Assembly: GCA_963713625.1 (NCBI GenBank)
Contig: CAVQMN010000004.1
Span: 744,001 to 808,000 of the forward strand
Reading direction: 5' to 3'
DNA: 64,000 nt
From: Bog-756 sp963713625
GTDB lineage: Bacteria; Actinomycetota; Acidimicrobiia; Acidimicrobiales; RAAP-2
A program made the position numbers and the translations under genes. A model generated the notes under the pieces. The model worked only from the letters and a program-made list of their open reading frames with translations, was not told the DNA's origin and made no database searches. Positions 32,924-40,223 of this stretch are shown piece after piece. Every line of letters starts with the position of its first letter. Position 1 is the first letter of the stretch.

Positions 32924-33577
32924 GTGACGCTCGACCTCGTCCTCATCGGTCTGGTCATCACGCTCGAACCGATTCCGCTCACCGCCTTCCTCCTCATTCT
33001 GGCCTCCAAAGGCGGGGTGCGGAAGGGAGCTGCGTTCATCTTCGGATGGCTGGTCTCCCTGGCCATCGTGGTGGCGGGGACAGTGCTCATCACCGGGAAC
33101 AAACCGCCCAAACCCAGCACGGCGCCGTCGCTGGCCGCCCTGGCCGTCAAGATCGCCATCGGTGTCCTCCTTCTGCTCATCGCCCTTCGGCAGTGGCGGA
33201 GGATGGGCAAGCCGAAGAAGCCGAAGAAGACGCCCAAGTGGCAGACCGGCATCGACAACATGTCGCCGTGGTACGCCATGGGCCTGGCCCCGTTGACCCA
33301 GCCATGGGGCCTGGTGGCGGCCGGGGTGGCCACCATCACCACGGCCAAGCTGTCGTCATGGCAGAGCTACATCGCCCTGTTCCTGTTCTGCTTCGTGTCC
33401 ACCGCGATCTACCTGGCCCTCGAGATCTATGCCGGCTTCCGACCCGAAAAGAGCCAGGCCTTCCTGGCCTCGGCCCGAACCTGGCTCGACGACCACAAGG
33501 ATCAGGTGATCATCGTGGTATCGCTGCTGCTCGGGTTCTGGTTGGTCGGAAAGAGCATCTACCTCATCGTCACATGA
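32924..33577 (+). CDS. GAP/Sap (sulfolipid-1-addressing-like) membrane protein
   Basis: 217 aa, six TM helices. 'VLIGLVITLEPIPLTAFLLILASKGGVRKGAAFIFGW' is the LysE-like N-terminal pattern of the actinobacterial Sap/GAP family (PF11139), followed by a lysine-rich cytosolic loop (KPKKPKKTPKWQ) and 'APLTQPWGLVAAGVATIT'. Mycobacterial relatives help move glycolipids to the cell surface; in this organism a lipid or small-molecule exporter is inferred. GTG start. Confidence 0.8.
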   Translation: MTLDLVLIGLVITLEPIPLTAFLLILASKGGVRKGAAFIFGWLVSLAIVVAGTVLITGNKPPKPSTAPSLAALAVKIAIGVLLLLIALRQWRRMGKPKKPKKTPKWQTGIDNMSPWYAMGLAPLTQPWGLVAAGVATITTAKLSSWQSYIALFLFCFVSTAIYLALEIYAGFRPEKSQAFLASARTWLDDHKDQVIIVVSLLLGFWLVGKSIYLIVT

Positions 33578-33649
33578 AAGCCGATGGCCACGCGGTAATG
33601 ATCAGACCCAGACCGGTGATGCCGTCCGCGGCAGTGAGGCAGGAGTGAA

Positions 33650-34855
33650 GTGAACAAGAACCAAGACAAGGGCCCCCGATGGAAGCGCATCGTGGCGTGG
33701 GTGTTGGTGGTGTTGGCCTGCATTCTCTCGGTGCTCTCGGTCGTCACTGTGTTCGCCCGCAATCAACTGCTCAACACCGACACCTACGTCAACACGGTGG
33801 CCCCGCTGGCCAGCAACCCGGCCGTCCAGACCCAGATCGCCAAACAGGTCAGTGAGAACCTGATCAGCCGGGCCAACGTCGATGACCGGGTGAAGAACGC
33901 CCTCCCGCCCAAGGCCGGGTTTCTGGCCACACCGATCACCTCGGGCCTCGAATCAGCCATCAACACGCTGGCCCTCAAGACCGTCCAGTCCCACCAGTTC
34001 TACGAGGTGTGGGTGACGGCCAACCGCGCCTCCCACAAGCAGCTGGTGGCCGTCCTCACCGGATCCAACGAGGGATCGGTGAGCTCGAAGAACGGCAAGG
34101 TGACCATCGACCTCAGTCAGGTGGAGGCGAACGTCAAGAAGAAGTTGGACGCCAAGGGGATCACCGTGTTCGACAAGGTCCCGGCGGTCAAGGGACTCAA
34201 TTTCGTGTTGTTCCAGTCACAGGACCTGGTCAAGGTGCAGAAGGTGACAAAGCTGCTCAACGATCTGGCCATCGTCCTTCCCATCATCACCCTGTTGTTG
34301 TTCGCCGCATCCGTCGTGTTGGCCCGGAACCGCCGGCGGGGCCTGGTCCGGGCCGCTGCCGGGCTGGCCATTTCGATGGCGGCCGTGCTGGCGGTGATGG
34401 CCGTCGCCCGGCACCAGTACCTCTCCGGATTGAGCCCGAACCAGTCGTTGGCCGCCAATCAGGCGGTGATCGACACCGTCACCGCCAAGCTCCGCCTCGG
34501 ACTGCGCATCCTCTTCGGCATCTCCGCGGTCGTCGCCGTCCTGGCGCTGGTGGCCGGCAACCAGCGCGTCCGGGCCTGGGCGTCACGAGCCGACCGGCCC
34601 GACAACCCCTTCCACCGGTTCGTGGTGGGTCACCGCAAGGGGCTGCAGTGGGGCGTGCTCGGTCTGGCCCTGTTGGTGCTGGTCATCTGGAGTGAGCCCA
34701 CCACCCTGGTGGCGGTGATCGTGGTGGCGATCGCCCTCGTCTTCATCGGGCTGGTCGGCTTCTATGGGGCCAACCGCAACCCCCTCAGCCCGGCCGGTGG
34801 GCCGGCCGGGCTCGGACCGGACGTGGAGGATTCCTCCGGTCCGGGCGGGCAGTAG
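33650..34855 (+). CDS. Large integral membrane protein, unknown
   Basis: 401 aa, GTG 33650 preceded by AGGAG. One N-terminal TM (about 13-36), an extracytoplasmic domain of about 170 residues with 'NTDTYVNTVAPLASNPAVQTQIAKQVSENL' (written in part), then four or five TMs from about residue 210. The domain 'DTYV.TVAPLA.NPAVQ' is common in unnamed actinobacterial membrane proteins. C-terminal 30 residues are Pro/Gly-rich. No enzymatic motif. Follows the Sap/GAP gene on the same strand. Confidence 0.75.
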   Translation: MNKNQDKGPRWKRIVAWVLVVLACILSVLSVVTVFARNQLLNTDTYVNTVAPLASNPAVQTQIAKQVSENLISRANVDDRVKNALPPKAGFLATPITSGLESAINTLALKTVQSHQFYEVWVTANRASHKQLVAVLTGSNEGSVSSKNGKVTIDLSQVEANVKKKLDAKGITVFDKVPAVKGLNFVLFQSQDLVKVQKVTKLLNDLAIVLPIITLLLFAASVVLARNRRRGLVRAAAGLAISMAAVLAVMAVARHQYLSGLSPNQSLAANQAVIDTVTAKLRLGLRILFGISAVVAVLALVAGNQRVRAWASRADRPDNPFHRFVVGHRKGLQWGVLGLALLVLVIWSEPTTLVAVIVVAIALVFIGLVGFYGANRNPLSPAGGPAGLGPDVEDSSGPGGQ

Positions 34856-34877
34856 AACCGCGACGGACCCCAGCGGA

Positions 34878-35822
34878 TCACGCCGTGTCGACCGGCTCGG
34901 CCCCGATCGACGCCACCGCCTCTTCCGGGCTCTGGCCCACGGCGAGCTTTGCGCTCATCTTGATGGCCTTCACCGAACTCGTGGCGCCGGTCTGCAGGAC
35001 GACGGCGATGGCCAACAGCAGGATGGCCAGATAGCGGAAGGTGTGGGAGCCGAGCAGGAGGATGGCCACCCGGCCCAGGGCGAAGGGTGGTGCGCACACG
35101 ACCGCCCCCACCGCCCCTCCCACCGCCGAAGCAGTGAGCTTGTCCCGTCTTGACCGGTCCGACTTCACCCCGATGAGCCGGGCGGGCACGGCCACGTAGG
35201 CCACCATCATCACGGCCACCACCGCGCTGAGGGTCAGGGAAAACCAGATCCTGCCCCAGCGGTCGACGACCATGGTGGCGAAACCCAGGGCCAGGCCTAC
35301 CCCCAGTCCCCAGGCCAGAACGGTACGGATGTGCCGCCGCGCCTCGGCGAAAGCGGGGCGGATCTCGGGTGCCCCGGGTTTGGAGATGGCGAAGGCAAAG
35401 ACGGCGTTGAGGAAGAAGCTGCCGGCGGTGAGGGCGGCGATGACCAGCAGCACCAGGCCCAGGAGGGGGCCGCGCAGAATGTGGAACTCCTTGCCGTGGA
35501 GGGCATGGGCCTTGAGATCGAGCATGGCCGCCCAGATCCACATGGCCGGCAGTATCTGTACCAGCGTGAGCCGCCAGTTGGTGAAGAGGAGCTTCACCCC
35601 CTGGAAGAGCATGGCGAAAGCCCCGACCAGCAGAGCCAGGGGCGCCAGCCATCGGCTGCGCTGGCTGAGCGCAAGCACGGTCCTCTCGACCATGGCATCG
35701 TCGCCGGATCTGATGGCGGTGACCAGGCGCTCCAACTGGGCGACGACGGCCCTCCGTCGAGAAGAGCCACCCGGCCGGGCGGTCACGGGCTCGGCCCGCT
35801 CGGGCACCTTCTCCGAGGTCAT
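34878..35822 (-). CDS. Integral membrane protein, unknown
   Basis: 314 aa with about six TM helices: residues 55-75, 80-100, 120-145, 165-185, 190-215 and 250-275. The N-terminal 45 residues are charged and cytosolic. 'GVKLLFTNWRLTLVQILPAMWIWAAMLDLKAH' and 'KPGAPEIRPAFAEARRHIRTVLAWGLGVG' are the recognisable blocks of an unnamed actinobacterial family. No catalytic signature. Convergent with the preceding membrane protein. Confidence 0.7.
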   Translation of the reverse strand: MTSEKVPERAEPVTARPGGSSRRRAVVAQLERLVTAIRSGDDAMVERTVLALSQRSRWLAPLALLVGAFAMLFQGVKLLFTNWRLTLVQILPAMWIWAAMLDLKAHALHGKEFHILRGPLLGLVLLVIAALTAGSFFLNAVFAFAISKPGAPEIRPAFAEARRHIRTVLAWGLGVGLALGFATMVVDRWGRIWFSLTLSAVVAVMMVAYVAVPARLIGVKSDRSRRDKLTASAVGGAVGAVVCAPPFALGRVAILLLGSHTFRYLAILLLAIAVVLQTGATSSVKAIKMSAKLAVGQSPEEAVASIGAEPVDTA

Positions 35823-35873
35823 GATGGCGAACTCCTCTGAGCGGGGACGACCGGGGAGCTCGGGGGTGGATGC

Positions 35874-35890
35874 GCGGGTGTTTCACCCGC
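35874..35890 (-). terminator. Stem-loop after the SHOCT gene
   Basis: GCGGGTG-TTT-CACCCGC, a perfect 7-bp stem with a 3-nt loop, 32 bp past the SHOCT gene's stop and 52 bp ahead of the next minus-strand start. Confidence 0.5.
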
Positions 35891-35921
35891 ACCGGTCACC
35901 GGGCGGGTGGAGGAGGAGCTC

Positions 35922-36209
35922 CTACCCGAGGAGCTTGGCCTTCTGGGCCTCGAACTCCGCCTCGGTCAGCGCCCCGGAATCCTTCAGGGCGGCCAACTGG
36001 GTGAGCTGGGCGATGGGATCGGGGGCGGCGGGCGGAGCCGGGGCCGCCGCGGGCGGCGGGGCGGCCGGGGCCGGCTCTGCATTTTGGGCCTGCTGGGCCT
36101 GTTGGGCCTGGGCCTGCTTGTTGGCCACATGGCCGCCGACGACGGCGGCGGTGCCGACGACGGCGGTGGTGCGTACGGCCATCCGGGCGATCGGTCGTCT
36201 TCTCAGCAT
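35922..36209 (-). CDS. Short SHOCT-domain protein
   Basis: 95 aa. A basic N-terminus and weakly hydrophobic Ala/Val/Gly stretch (residues 10-28), an Ala/Pro/Gln low-complexity linker, then the SHOCT hairpin LAALKDSGALTEAEFEAQKAKLL. The SHOCT tail is nearly the same as in the 131-aa protein at 32226, so the two may co-oligomerise. Downstream of the DUF6325 gene by 26 bp, same strand. Confidence 0.8.
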   Translation of the reverse strand: MLRRRPIARMAVRTTAVVGTAAVVGGHVANKQAQAQQAQQAQNAEPAPAAPPPAAAPAPPAAPDPIAQLTQLAALKDSGALTEAEFEAQKAKLLG

Positions 36210-36234
36210 GTTCTGTCTCCTGTCTCGCTCTGGC

Positions 36235-36657
36235 TCAGACTGCTGCCGGCAGGGCCGCCAGCGCAGGTTCGATCAGGTCGTGGGGTATGCGTGCGCCCTC
36301 GAGGAGGACCCCCCCCGACCGGCGAACGGCTTCGGCGAACGGGGTGGCCCACACGTCCTCCCAGATCAACAGGGCCGCCGAGGAGTTCGGCTCGAGGTCG
36401 GCGGCGACGTAGGCGATGTCTTCCGGGCTGATGAGGCCTCCGACATCGGCGTCCAGCCCTGCGAACCCGGCCAGCGTGTCGAGCTCGTCGATCTCGAAGC
36501 TGACCACCGATCCGTCGGCGTCCTTGCCGATGAAGATCAGGTCGAGGATCCGCACCGTCCCCGAGTCGACCAGGGCGATCAGCTCAGGGGCGATCTCACC
36601 GGTGAACTTGTTCCCGGGGAACCCTACGATGATGTATTCGACTGGTCCTGTAGGCAT
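36235..36657 (-). CDS. DUF6325 family protein
   Basis: 140 aa. 'GPVEYIIVGFPGNKFTGEIAPELIALVDSGTVRILDLIFIGKDADGSV' (given in part) is the hallmark of this actinobacterial family, a soluble ferredoxin-like alpha/beta domain with acidic 'FEIDELDTLAG' and 'LEPNSSAALLIWEDVWA' segments. Often found beside SHOCT proteins, as here, suggesting a joint role in membrane or stress physiology; the activity is unknown. Its divergent promoter region has two copies of the island palindrome. Confidence 0.82.
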   Translation of the reverse strand: MPTGPVEYIIVGFPGNKFTGEIAPELIALVDSGTVRILDLIFIGKDADGSVVSFEIDELDTLAGFAGLDADVGGLISPEDIAYVAADLEPNSSAALLIWEDVWATPFAEAVRRSGGVLLEGARIPHDLIEPALAALPAAV

Positions 36658-36732
36658 GCGGTCCCATCCTCGGTGTCGTGGTCAGAGGTTACGGTCGTTC
36701 TCTGAGAGTATGGCCGCGGGCCGATGATTTCG

Positions 36733-36749
36733 TCATCCTGATCGGGTGA
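36733..36749. promoter_or_regulatory. 17-bp inverted repeat, island motif site 4 (TCATCC-N5-GGGTGA)
   Basis: TCATCC-TGATC-GGGTGA in the divergent gap between DUF6325 and the small membrane gene. On the minus strand a CATACT (-10-like) follows about 25 bp downstream, ahead of the DUF6325 start. Confidence 0.5.
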
Positions 36750-36794
36750 TTCACGACCGGCCCGAAGGGGACCGGGCGGGCGGCGCGGGGCGAA

Positions 36795-36811
36795 TCACCC
36801 GGCGCGGGTGA
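36795..36811. promoter_or_regulatory. 17-bp inverted repeat, island motif site 5 (TCACCC-N5-GGGTGA)
   Basis: TCACCC-GGCGC-GGGTGA, perfect arms, 46 bp right of site 4 and oriented toward the plus-strand genes. Confidence 0.5.
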
Positions 36812-36890
36812 CGAGGCTGGCCGGCCGAGGTGGGACAGTTGACCTTGGATCTGGTCTGGTCGGGCCGGTGCCGGATGCTGGGAGGCGACC

Positions 36891-36950
36891 ATGAACGAGC
36901 GTGGTGGGAAGGATCCGGCACAGACGCCGGCTCCGTGGAGGCCGAATTGA
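36891..36950 (+). CDS. Possible 19-aa leader peptide
   Basis: GGGAGGCGACC-ATG, the best ribosome site of this stretch, opens MNERGGKDPAQTPAPWRPN, whose TGA (36948-36950) overlaps a TTG codon of the small membrane protein frame. It may be a coupling leader. It could also mean that the downstream frame is normally read through a frameshift. Low certainty. Confidence 0.35.
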   Translation: MNERGGKDPAQTPAPWRPN

Positions 36951-37093
36951 TCGTGGCCATGGCCTTCTTCCTGCTGTCTTTTTTCGTGGTCGCCCTGTGG
37001 GTACTCCCGAGGTTGATCAATCGGTCCGCAGTGAGGATCCCGTCGCGGGTGCCCAAAGAGTGGGTGGCCGACTTCGACGCCGAGGATCGGTAA
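36935..37093 (+). CDS. Small single-pass membrane protein
   Basis: A short frame with one clear TM helix, LIVAMAFFLLSFFVVALWVL, followed by a basic/polar tail RLINRSAVRIPSRVPKEWVADFDAEDR. The start is uncertain: in-frame candidates are ATG 36830, ATG 36875, GTG 36935, TTG 36947 and ATG 36959, none with a good SD, whereas a strong SD serves the overlapping 19-aa frame. It precedes a DUF1345 gene by 10 bp, so co-transcription is likely. Function unknown. Confidence 0.5.
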   Translation: MEAELIVAMAFFLLSFFVVALWVLPRLINRSAVRIPSRVPKEWVADFDAEDR

Positions 37094-37103
37094 CCGTCGG
37101 ATC

Positions 37104-37790
37104 ATGGATCCACCACCCGGTCCGAAGGTAGAACCGACCGGAGAAGGCGGAACGCAAGGCGAAAAACGTTGGCCCATGGCCATCACCCTGGTCGTGGCCA
37201 TGGCCCTCCCGATCCTGCTTCCCTCGCGATTCAGCCTGGGGCCGGTCTGGATCGTTCCCTCGCTCGAGGCACTGCTGCTGGTGACGCTGGTCATCACCGA
37301 TCCGGGCCGGATCGACCGACGGTCGACGCTGGTCCGGGCCTGTTCGCTGGCCCTCGTCGTCATTCTGGTGGCGGGGGCCACCGGCGTCACCGTCCGACTG
37401 GTGGTCGACCTCATCCGAGGGGGCCCCGATACGAACTCACCCGGAGAGCTCCTTCGGGTGGGTGGGCTGGTCTGGCTCTACGTCATCATCACCTTCTCGT
37501 TCCTCTTCTGGGAGCTCGACGGCGGTGGCCCGGAGACGAGGGCGCGACAGGCACCCGAGTATCCGGACTTCGCCTTTCCCGAGCACCTGAACGCCCATGT
37601 CACCCGGCCCGGTTGGCGCCCTGAGTTCTTCGACTACCTGTACCTGGGCTTCACCAACGCCACCGCCTTCAGCCCCACCGACGTGATGCCCCTCGCCCGA
37701 TGGGCGAAACTGTCGATGGCCGTCCAGGCCACGGCCAGCATCGCCGTGTTGGGCCTTGTCATCGCCCGGGCCGTCAACATCCTGAAGTAG
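37104..37790 (+). CDS. DUF1345 membrane protein
   Basis: 228 aa, five TM segments. The C-terminal half carries the DUF1345 pattern: 'PEFFDYLYLGFTNATAFSPTDVMPLARWAKLSMAVQATASI' (given in part) and a final TM 'VLGLVIARAVNIL'. Mid-protein 'LYVIITFSFLFWELD' is also typical. Family function unknown; members are predicted inner-membrane proteins related to ion-channel-like folds by some authors, which I cannot confirm here. Confidence 0.8.
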   Translation: MDPPPGPKVEPTGEGGTQGEKRWPMAITLVVAMALPILLPSRFSLGPVWIVPSLEALLLVTLVITDPGRIDRRSTLVRACSLALVVILVAGATGVTVRLVVDLIRGGPDTNSPGELLRVGGLVWLYVIITFSFLFWELDGGGPETRARQAPEYPDFAFPEHLNAHVTRPGWRPEFFDYLYLGFTNATAFSPTDVMPLARWAKLSMAVQATASIAVLGLVIARAVNILK

Positions 37791-37820
37791 CCGCTCGCCG
37801 ACTTGTCGGGGTTCGTCCGG

Positions 37821-38528
37821 CTACCGGGCGGCCTCGACCTGGTCATAGTTGTCGTGCCAGTTCCACCAGGCGTAGGGCGGGGTCTGGGGGTAGCCCTCGG
37901 GCGAGTCCTCCCACTCCTCCTGGCGCCCGAGCGCGGTCAGGTCGAGGTAGCTCCAGGTACTCCCCATGGGCTCGTCACCCCGGTTGTTGACGAAGTAGGT
38001 GCGGAACACGCGGTCGCCGTCGCGGATGAACGCGTTGGTCCCATGCCATTCGTCGACCCCGAAATCCGCGTCGAAGCCGTCGGTCAACGAGTACCAGGGA
38101 ATCCTCCAGCCCATCCGCTCCTTCACCTTCTGGATGTCCGGCTGTGGTGCACGCGAGACGAAGGCCAGCGCCGTGTCCCGGGCGTGCAGGTGAGCCACAT
38201 CGGCCACCTGGTCGGCCACCAGGGAGCAGCCCGGGCAGGCGTGTTCGGGCCAGCCGAAGACCCCGGGTTCGAAGAAGGCGCGGTAGACGATCAGCTGACG
38301 GCGCCCCTCGAACAGTTCGAGCAATGTCAGCCGGCCCTCGGGTCCGTCGAACCCGTACTCCTTGTCCACGGCCAGCCACGGCATCCGACGGCGTTCGGCG
38401 GCCAGGGCATCACGGGCGCGGGTCAGGGCCTTCTCCTTCACCAGCAGGTGTTGGCGGGCCGCCTCCCACTCCTCGAGTGACACGATCGGGGGCGTCTCCA
38501 TCACGAGTTGCCCGCCGTCGTTACGCAT
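37821..38528 (-). CDS. DUF899 thioredoxin-like protein
   Basis: 235 aa from ATG 38528, overlapping the AHSA1 stop by 8 nt. 'SLEEWEAARQHLLVKEKALTRARDALAAERRRMPW' (in part), 'LLELFEGRRQLIVYRAFFEP', then 'EHACPGCSLVADQVADVAHLHARD' with a CxGC pair in the thioredoxin-active-site position, and 'WSYLDLTALGRQEEWEDSPEGYPQTPPYAWWNWHD' (in part). DUF899 proteins commonly sit beside ArsR-AHSA1 pairs as here. Redox or detoxification role inferred. Confidence 0.88.
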   Translation of the reverse strand: MRNDGGQLVMETPPIVSLEEWEAARQHLLVKEKALTRARDALAAERRRMPWLAVDKEYGFDGPEGRLTLLELFEGRRQLIVYRAFFEPGVFGWPEHACPGCSLVADQVADVAHLHARDTALAFVSRAPQPDIQKVKERMGWRIPWYSLTDGFDADFGVDEWHGTNAFIRDGDRVFRTYFVNNRGDEPMGSTWSYLDLTALGRQEEWEDSPEGYPQTPPYAWWNWHDNYDQVEAAR

Positions 38529-38955
38529 CGGCGGATGCGTCCGGCCCGGCCACGCCGCCGGCGGAAGCGACGGCCAGTCGGTCGAGGTAGTGGTCCCAGC
38601 CCCCGGTGTGATCCCCCACTGCGTCATCGGGCAGGCCGCTGTGGACGAGACGCACCCTGGTCTTTTCGCCCTCGGGGATGAGGGTGATCTCCACCTGGGT
38701 GGTGCCGGCGGGGATCGGGTGGTCGGGCTCGTCCCATCCGAAGGTGAACACGACCTTGCGATCGGGGACCACCTCCACGAATTCGCCCACCCCCGGGTGC
38801 TTCCCCTGCACCAGGACCCGGTAGGTGCCGCCGGGCCGCGGATCGAGGTCGGCGGTCGTCCCCATCCACAGGACCTGCTTGGCCGGATCGGTGAGGAACG
38901 GGAAGATCGTGGGAGGACTGGCGTCCATCACGACCTCGCGAGTGAGTTCAGCCAT
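38521..38955 (-). CDS. SRPBCC/AHSA1 (START-fold) protein
   Basis: 144 aa helix-grip fold: 'VVMDASPPTIFPFLTDPAKQVLWMG' at the N-terminus, 'GGTYRVLVQGKHPGVGEFVEVVPDRKVVFTFGWDEP' (in part) in the middle, and the C-terminal helix 'GWDHYLDRLAVASAGG'. These proteins bind small hydrophobic molecules or act as Hsp90-type co-factors. Sandwiched by overlaps between the ArsR regulator (8 nt) and the DUF899 gene, so all three are one operon. Confidence 0.88.
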   Translation of the reverse strand: MAELTREVVMDASPPTIFPFLTDPAKQVLWMGTTADLDPRPGGTYRVLVQGKHPGVGEFVEVVPDRKVVFTFGWDEPDHPIPAGTTQVEITLIPEGEKTRVRLVHSGLPDDAVGDHTGGWDHYLDRLAVASAGGVAGPDASADA

Positions 38956-39271
38956 GGGTGGTTCCTTTCTGTCGTTCGGCCGATTCGGCCAGGGACTGCA
39001 GGCGTTGCAGGCTGTCGGTCCAGTACTCGTCGAGGTACTGGCGGAGGCGGTCCATCTGGATGTGATCGGCGCGGTAGAGCCGACGGGTCCCGTCCCGGCG
39101 TTCGATGATCAGTTCGGCCTCGCGGAGGACGCCGAGGTGCTGGGAGACGGCCGACCGGGTGACGTCCGCAAAGCGGGCGGCGATCTGGGCGGCCGGGAGC
39201 TCCTCGGACCACACCAGTTTGAGGATCTCCCGGCGGCGGGGTTCGGCCAGGGCTCTGAAGGCAGCGTCCAC
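38948..39271 (-). CDS. ArsR/SmtB-family regulator
   Basis: 107 aa winged-helix: 'FRALAEPRRREILKLVWSEELPAAQIAARFADVTRSAVSQHLGVLREAELI' (in part) and 'RRDGTRRLYRADH' wing. No metal-site cysteines in the DNA-recognition helix, so it is of the SdpR/organic-ligand-type group seen with AHSA1 partners. GTG 39271 coincides with the predicted transcription start (see promoter), so its mRNA is probably leaderless. Autorepression through the spacer palindrome is likely. Confidence 0.9.
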   Translation of the reverse strand: MDAAFRALAEPRRREILKLVWSEELPAAQIAARFADVTRSAVSQHLGVLREAELIIERRDGTRRLYRADHIQMDRLRQYLDEYWTDSLQRLQSLAESAERQKGTTHG

Positions 39272-39278
39272 GACCCTT

Positions 39279-39307
39279 ATTTTAGCGAGCGCTTACGTAA
39301 GTGTCAA
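39279..39307 (-). promoter_or_regulatory. Near-consensus promoter of the arsR operon with embedded operator
   Basis: On the minus strand: TTGACA (39307-39302), 17-bp spacer, TAAAAT (39284-39279). The start site 7 nt downstream falls at 39271-39272, on the GTG itself. The spacer contains the perfect 10-bp palindrome CTTACGTAAG (39292-39301), well placed for ArsR repression. Confidence 0.8.
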
Positions 39308-39334
39308 CTAACCAAGAAGCATCGGCTCGGCAGG

Positions 39335-40201
39335 TCAGCGCTCGACGAGCACCGGAGCCAGGCGTTCCCAGTCCGCACGCGGGATCTCATCGTCGGCTCG
39401 AATCACCTGGATACAGACGTGATCGGCGCCCGCATCCCGCATCCCCGCCACCCGCCGGGCGATGGCCCCGAGGTCACCCCAGGCCACGATGGCGTCCACC
39501 AGTCGATCACTCCCCCGATCGGCAAAGTCGTCGTCGCCGAAACCGAAGCGACGGAGATTGTTGGTGTAGTTCGCCAGGCCCACATAGACGGCGGAGTGCC
39601 GGCGGGCGGTCTCGCGCGCTGACGACGGAGCACTGTCGAGCACCACGGCCAACTCGACGGCGATGGTCGCCTCCGGGCCCAGCACCTCCCGCGCCGCGGC
39701 CACGTGCTCGGGAGGCACGAAGTAGGGATGGGCCCCGGTCGCCCGGTCGCGGGCCAGGCCGAGCATCCTCGGGCCGAGGGCGGCGAGCACCCGTGCCTCG
39801 ACGGGAAACGGAACCGGAGCGCCATCGAGGACGTCCAGGAACTCGACCATCTTCGAGTATGGCTTCGTGTAGCGGCCGGGATGGCCCTGGTCGATGAGAG
39901 GTGCATGGCTGACGCCCAGGCCGAGGGTGAATCGACGCTGCCACGGCTCACTCCACCGGGCGCGCCGGCCGGCCACCTCGAGCGGGTCCTGCATCCACAC
40001 ATTGAGGATGCCGGTCGCCACTCCGATGCCGTCAGTCGTGCCCAGGAGTACCTCGACCGACCCGAGGACGTCACCTCCGACGTCGGGAATCCATATGGCC
40101 GTGTAACCGAGCTCTTCCAGTTCCGCGGCCGACTCGGCGATCAAGCCCGGGTCGCCGTAGCGCATCTGCGCCGACCAGACACCCGTACCGTGAAGTCGCA
40201 T
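39335..40201 (-). CDS. LLM-class F420-dependent oxidoreductase
   Basis: 288 aa from ATG 40201. TIM-barrel luciferase-like monooxygenase fold: 'ESAAELEELGYTAIWIPDVGGDVLGSVEVLLGTT' (in part), 'VATGILNVW', 'RFTLGLGVSHAPLIDQGHPGRY', and the C-terminal 'MRDAGADHVCIQVI'. The subgroup with 'GLGVSHAPL' uses coenzyme F420, in line with an actinomycetote host. It is 22 bp past the TetR gene's end on the same strand and probably shares its mRNA. Substrate unknown. Confidence 0.85.
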   Translation of the reverse strand: MRLHGTGVWSAQMRYGDPGLIAESAAELEELGYTAIWIPDVGGDVLGSVEVLLGTTDGIGVATGILNVWMQDPLEVAGRRARWSEPWQRRFTLGLGVSHAPLIDQGHPGRYTKPYSKMVEFLDVLDGAPVPFPVEARVLAALGPRMLGLARDRATGAHPYFVPPEHVAAAREVLGPEATIAVELAVVLDSAPSSARETARRHSAVYVGLANYTNNLRRFGFGDDDFADRGSDRLVDAIVAWGDLGAIARRVAGMRDAGADHVCIQVIRADDEIPRADWERLAPVLVER

Positions 40202-40223
40202 TGCCCAGAGCGTAGGCGCCGGC

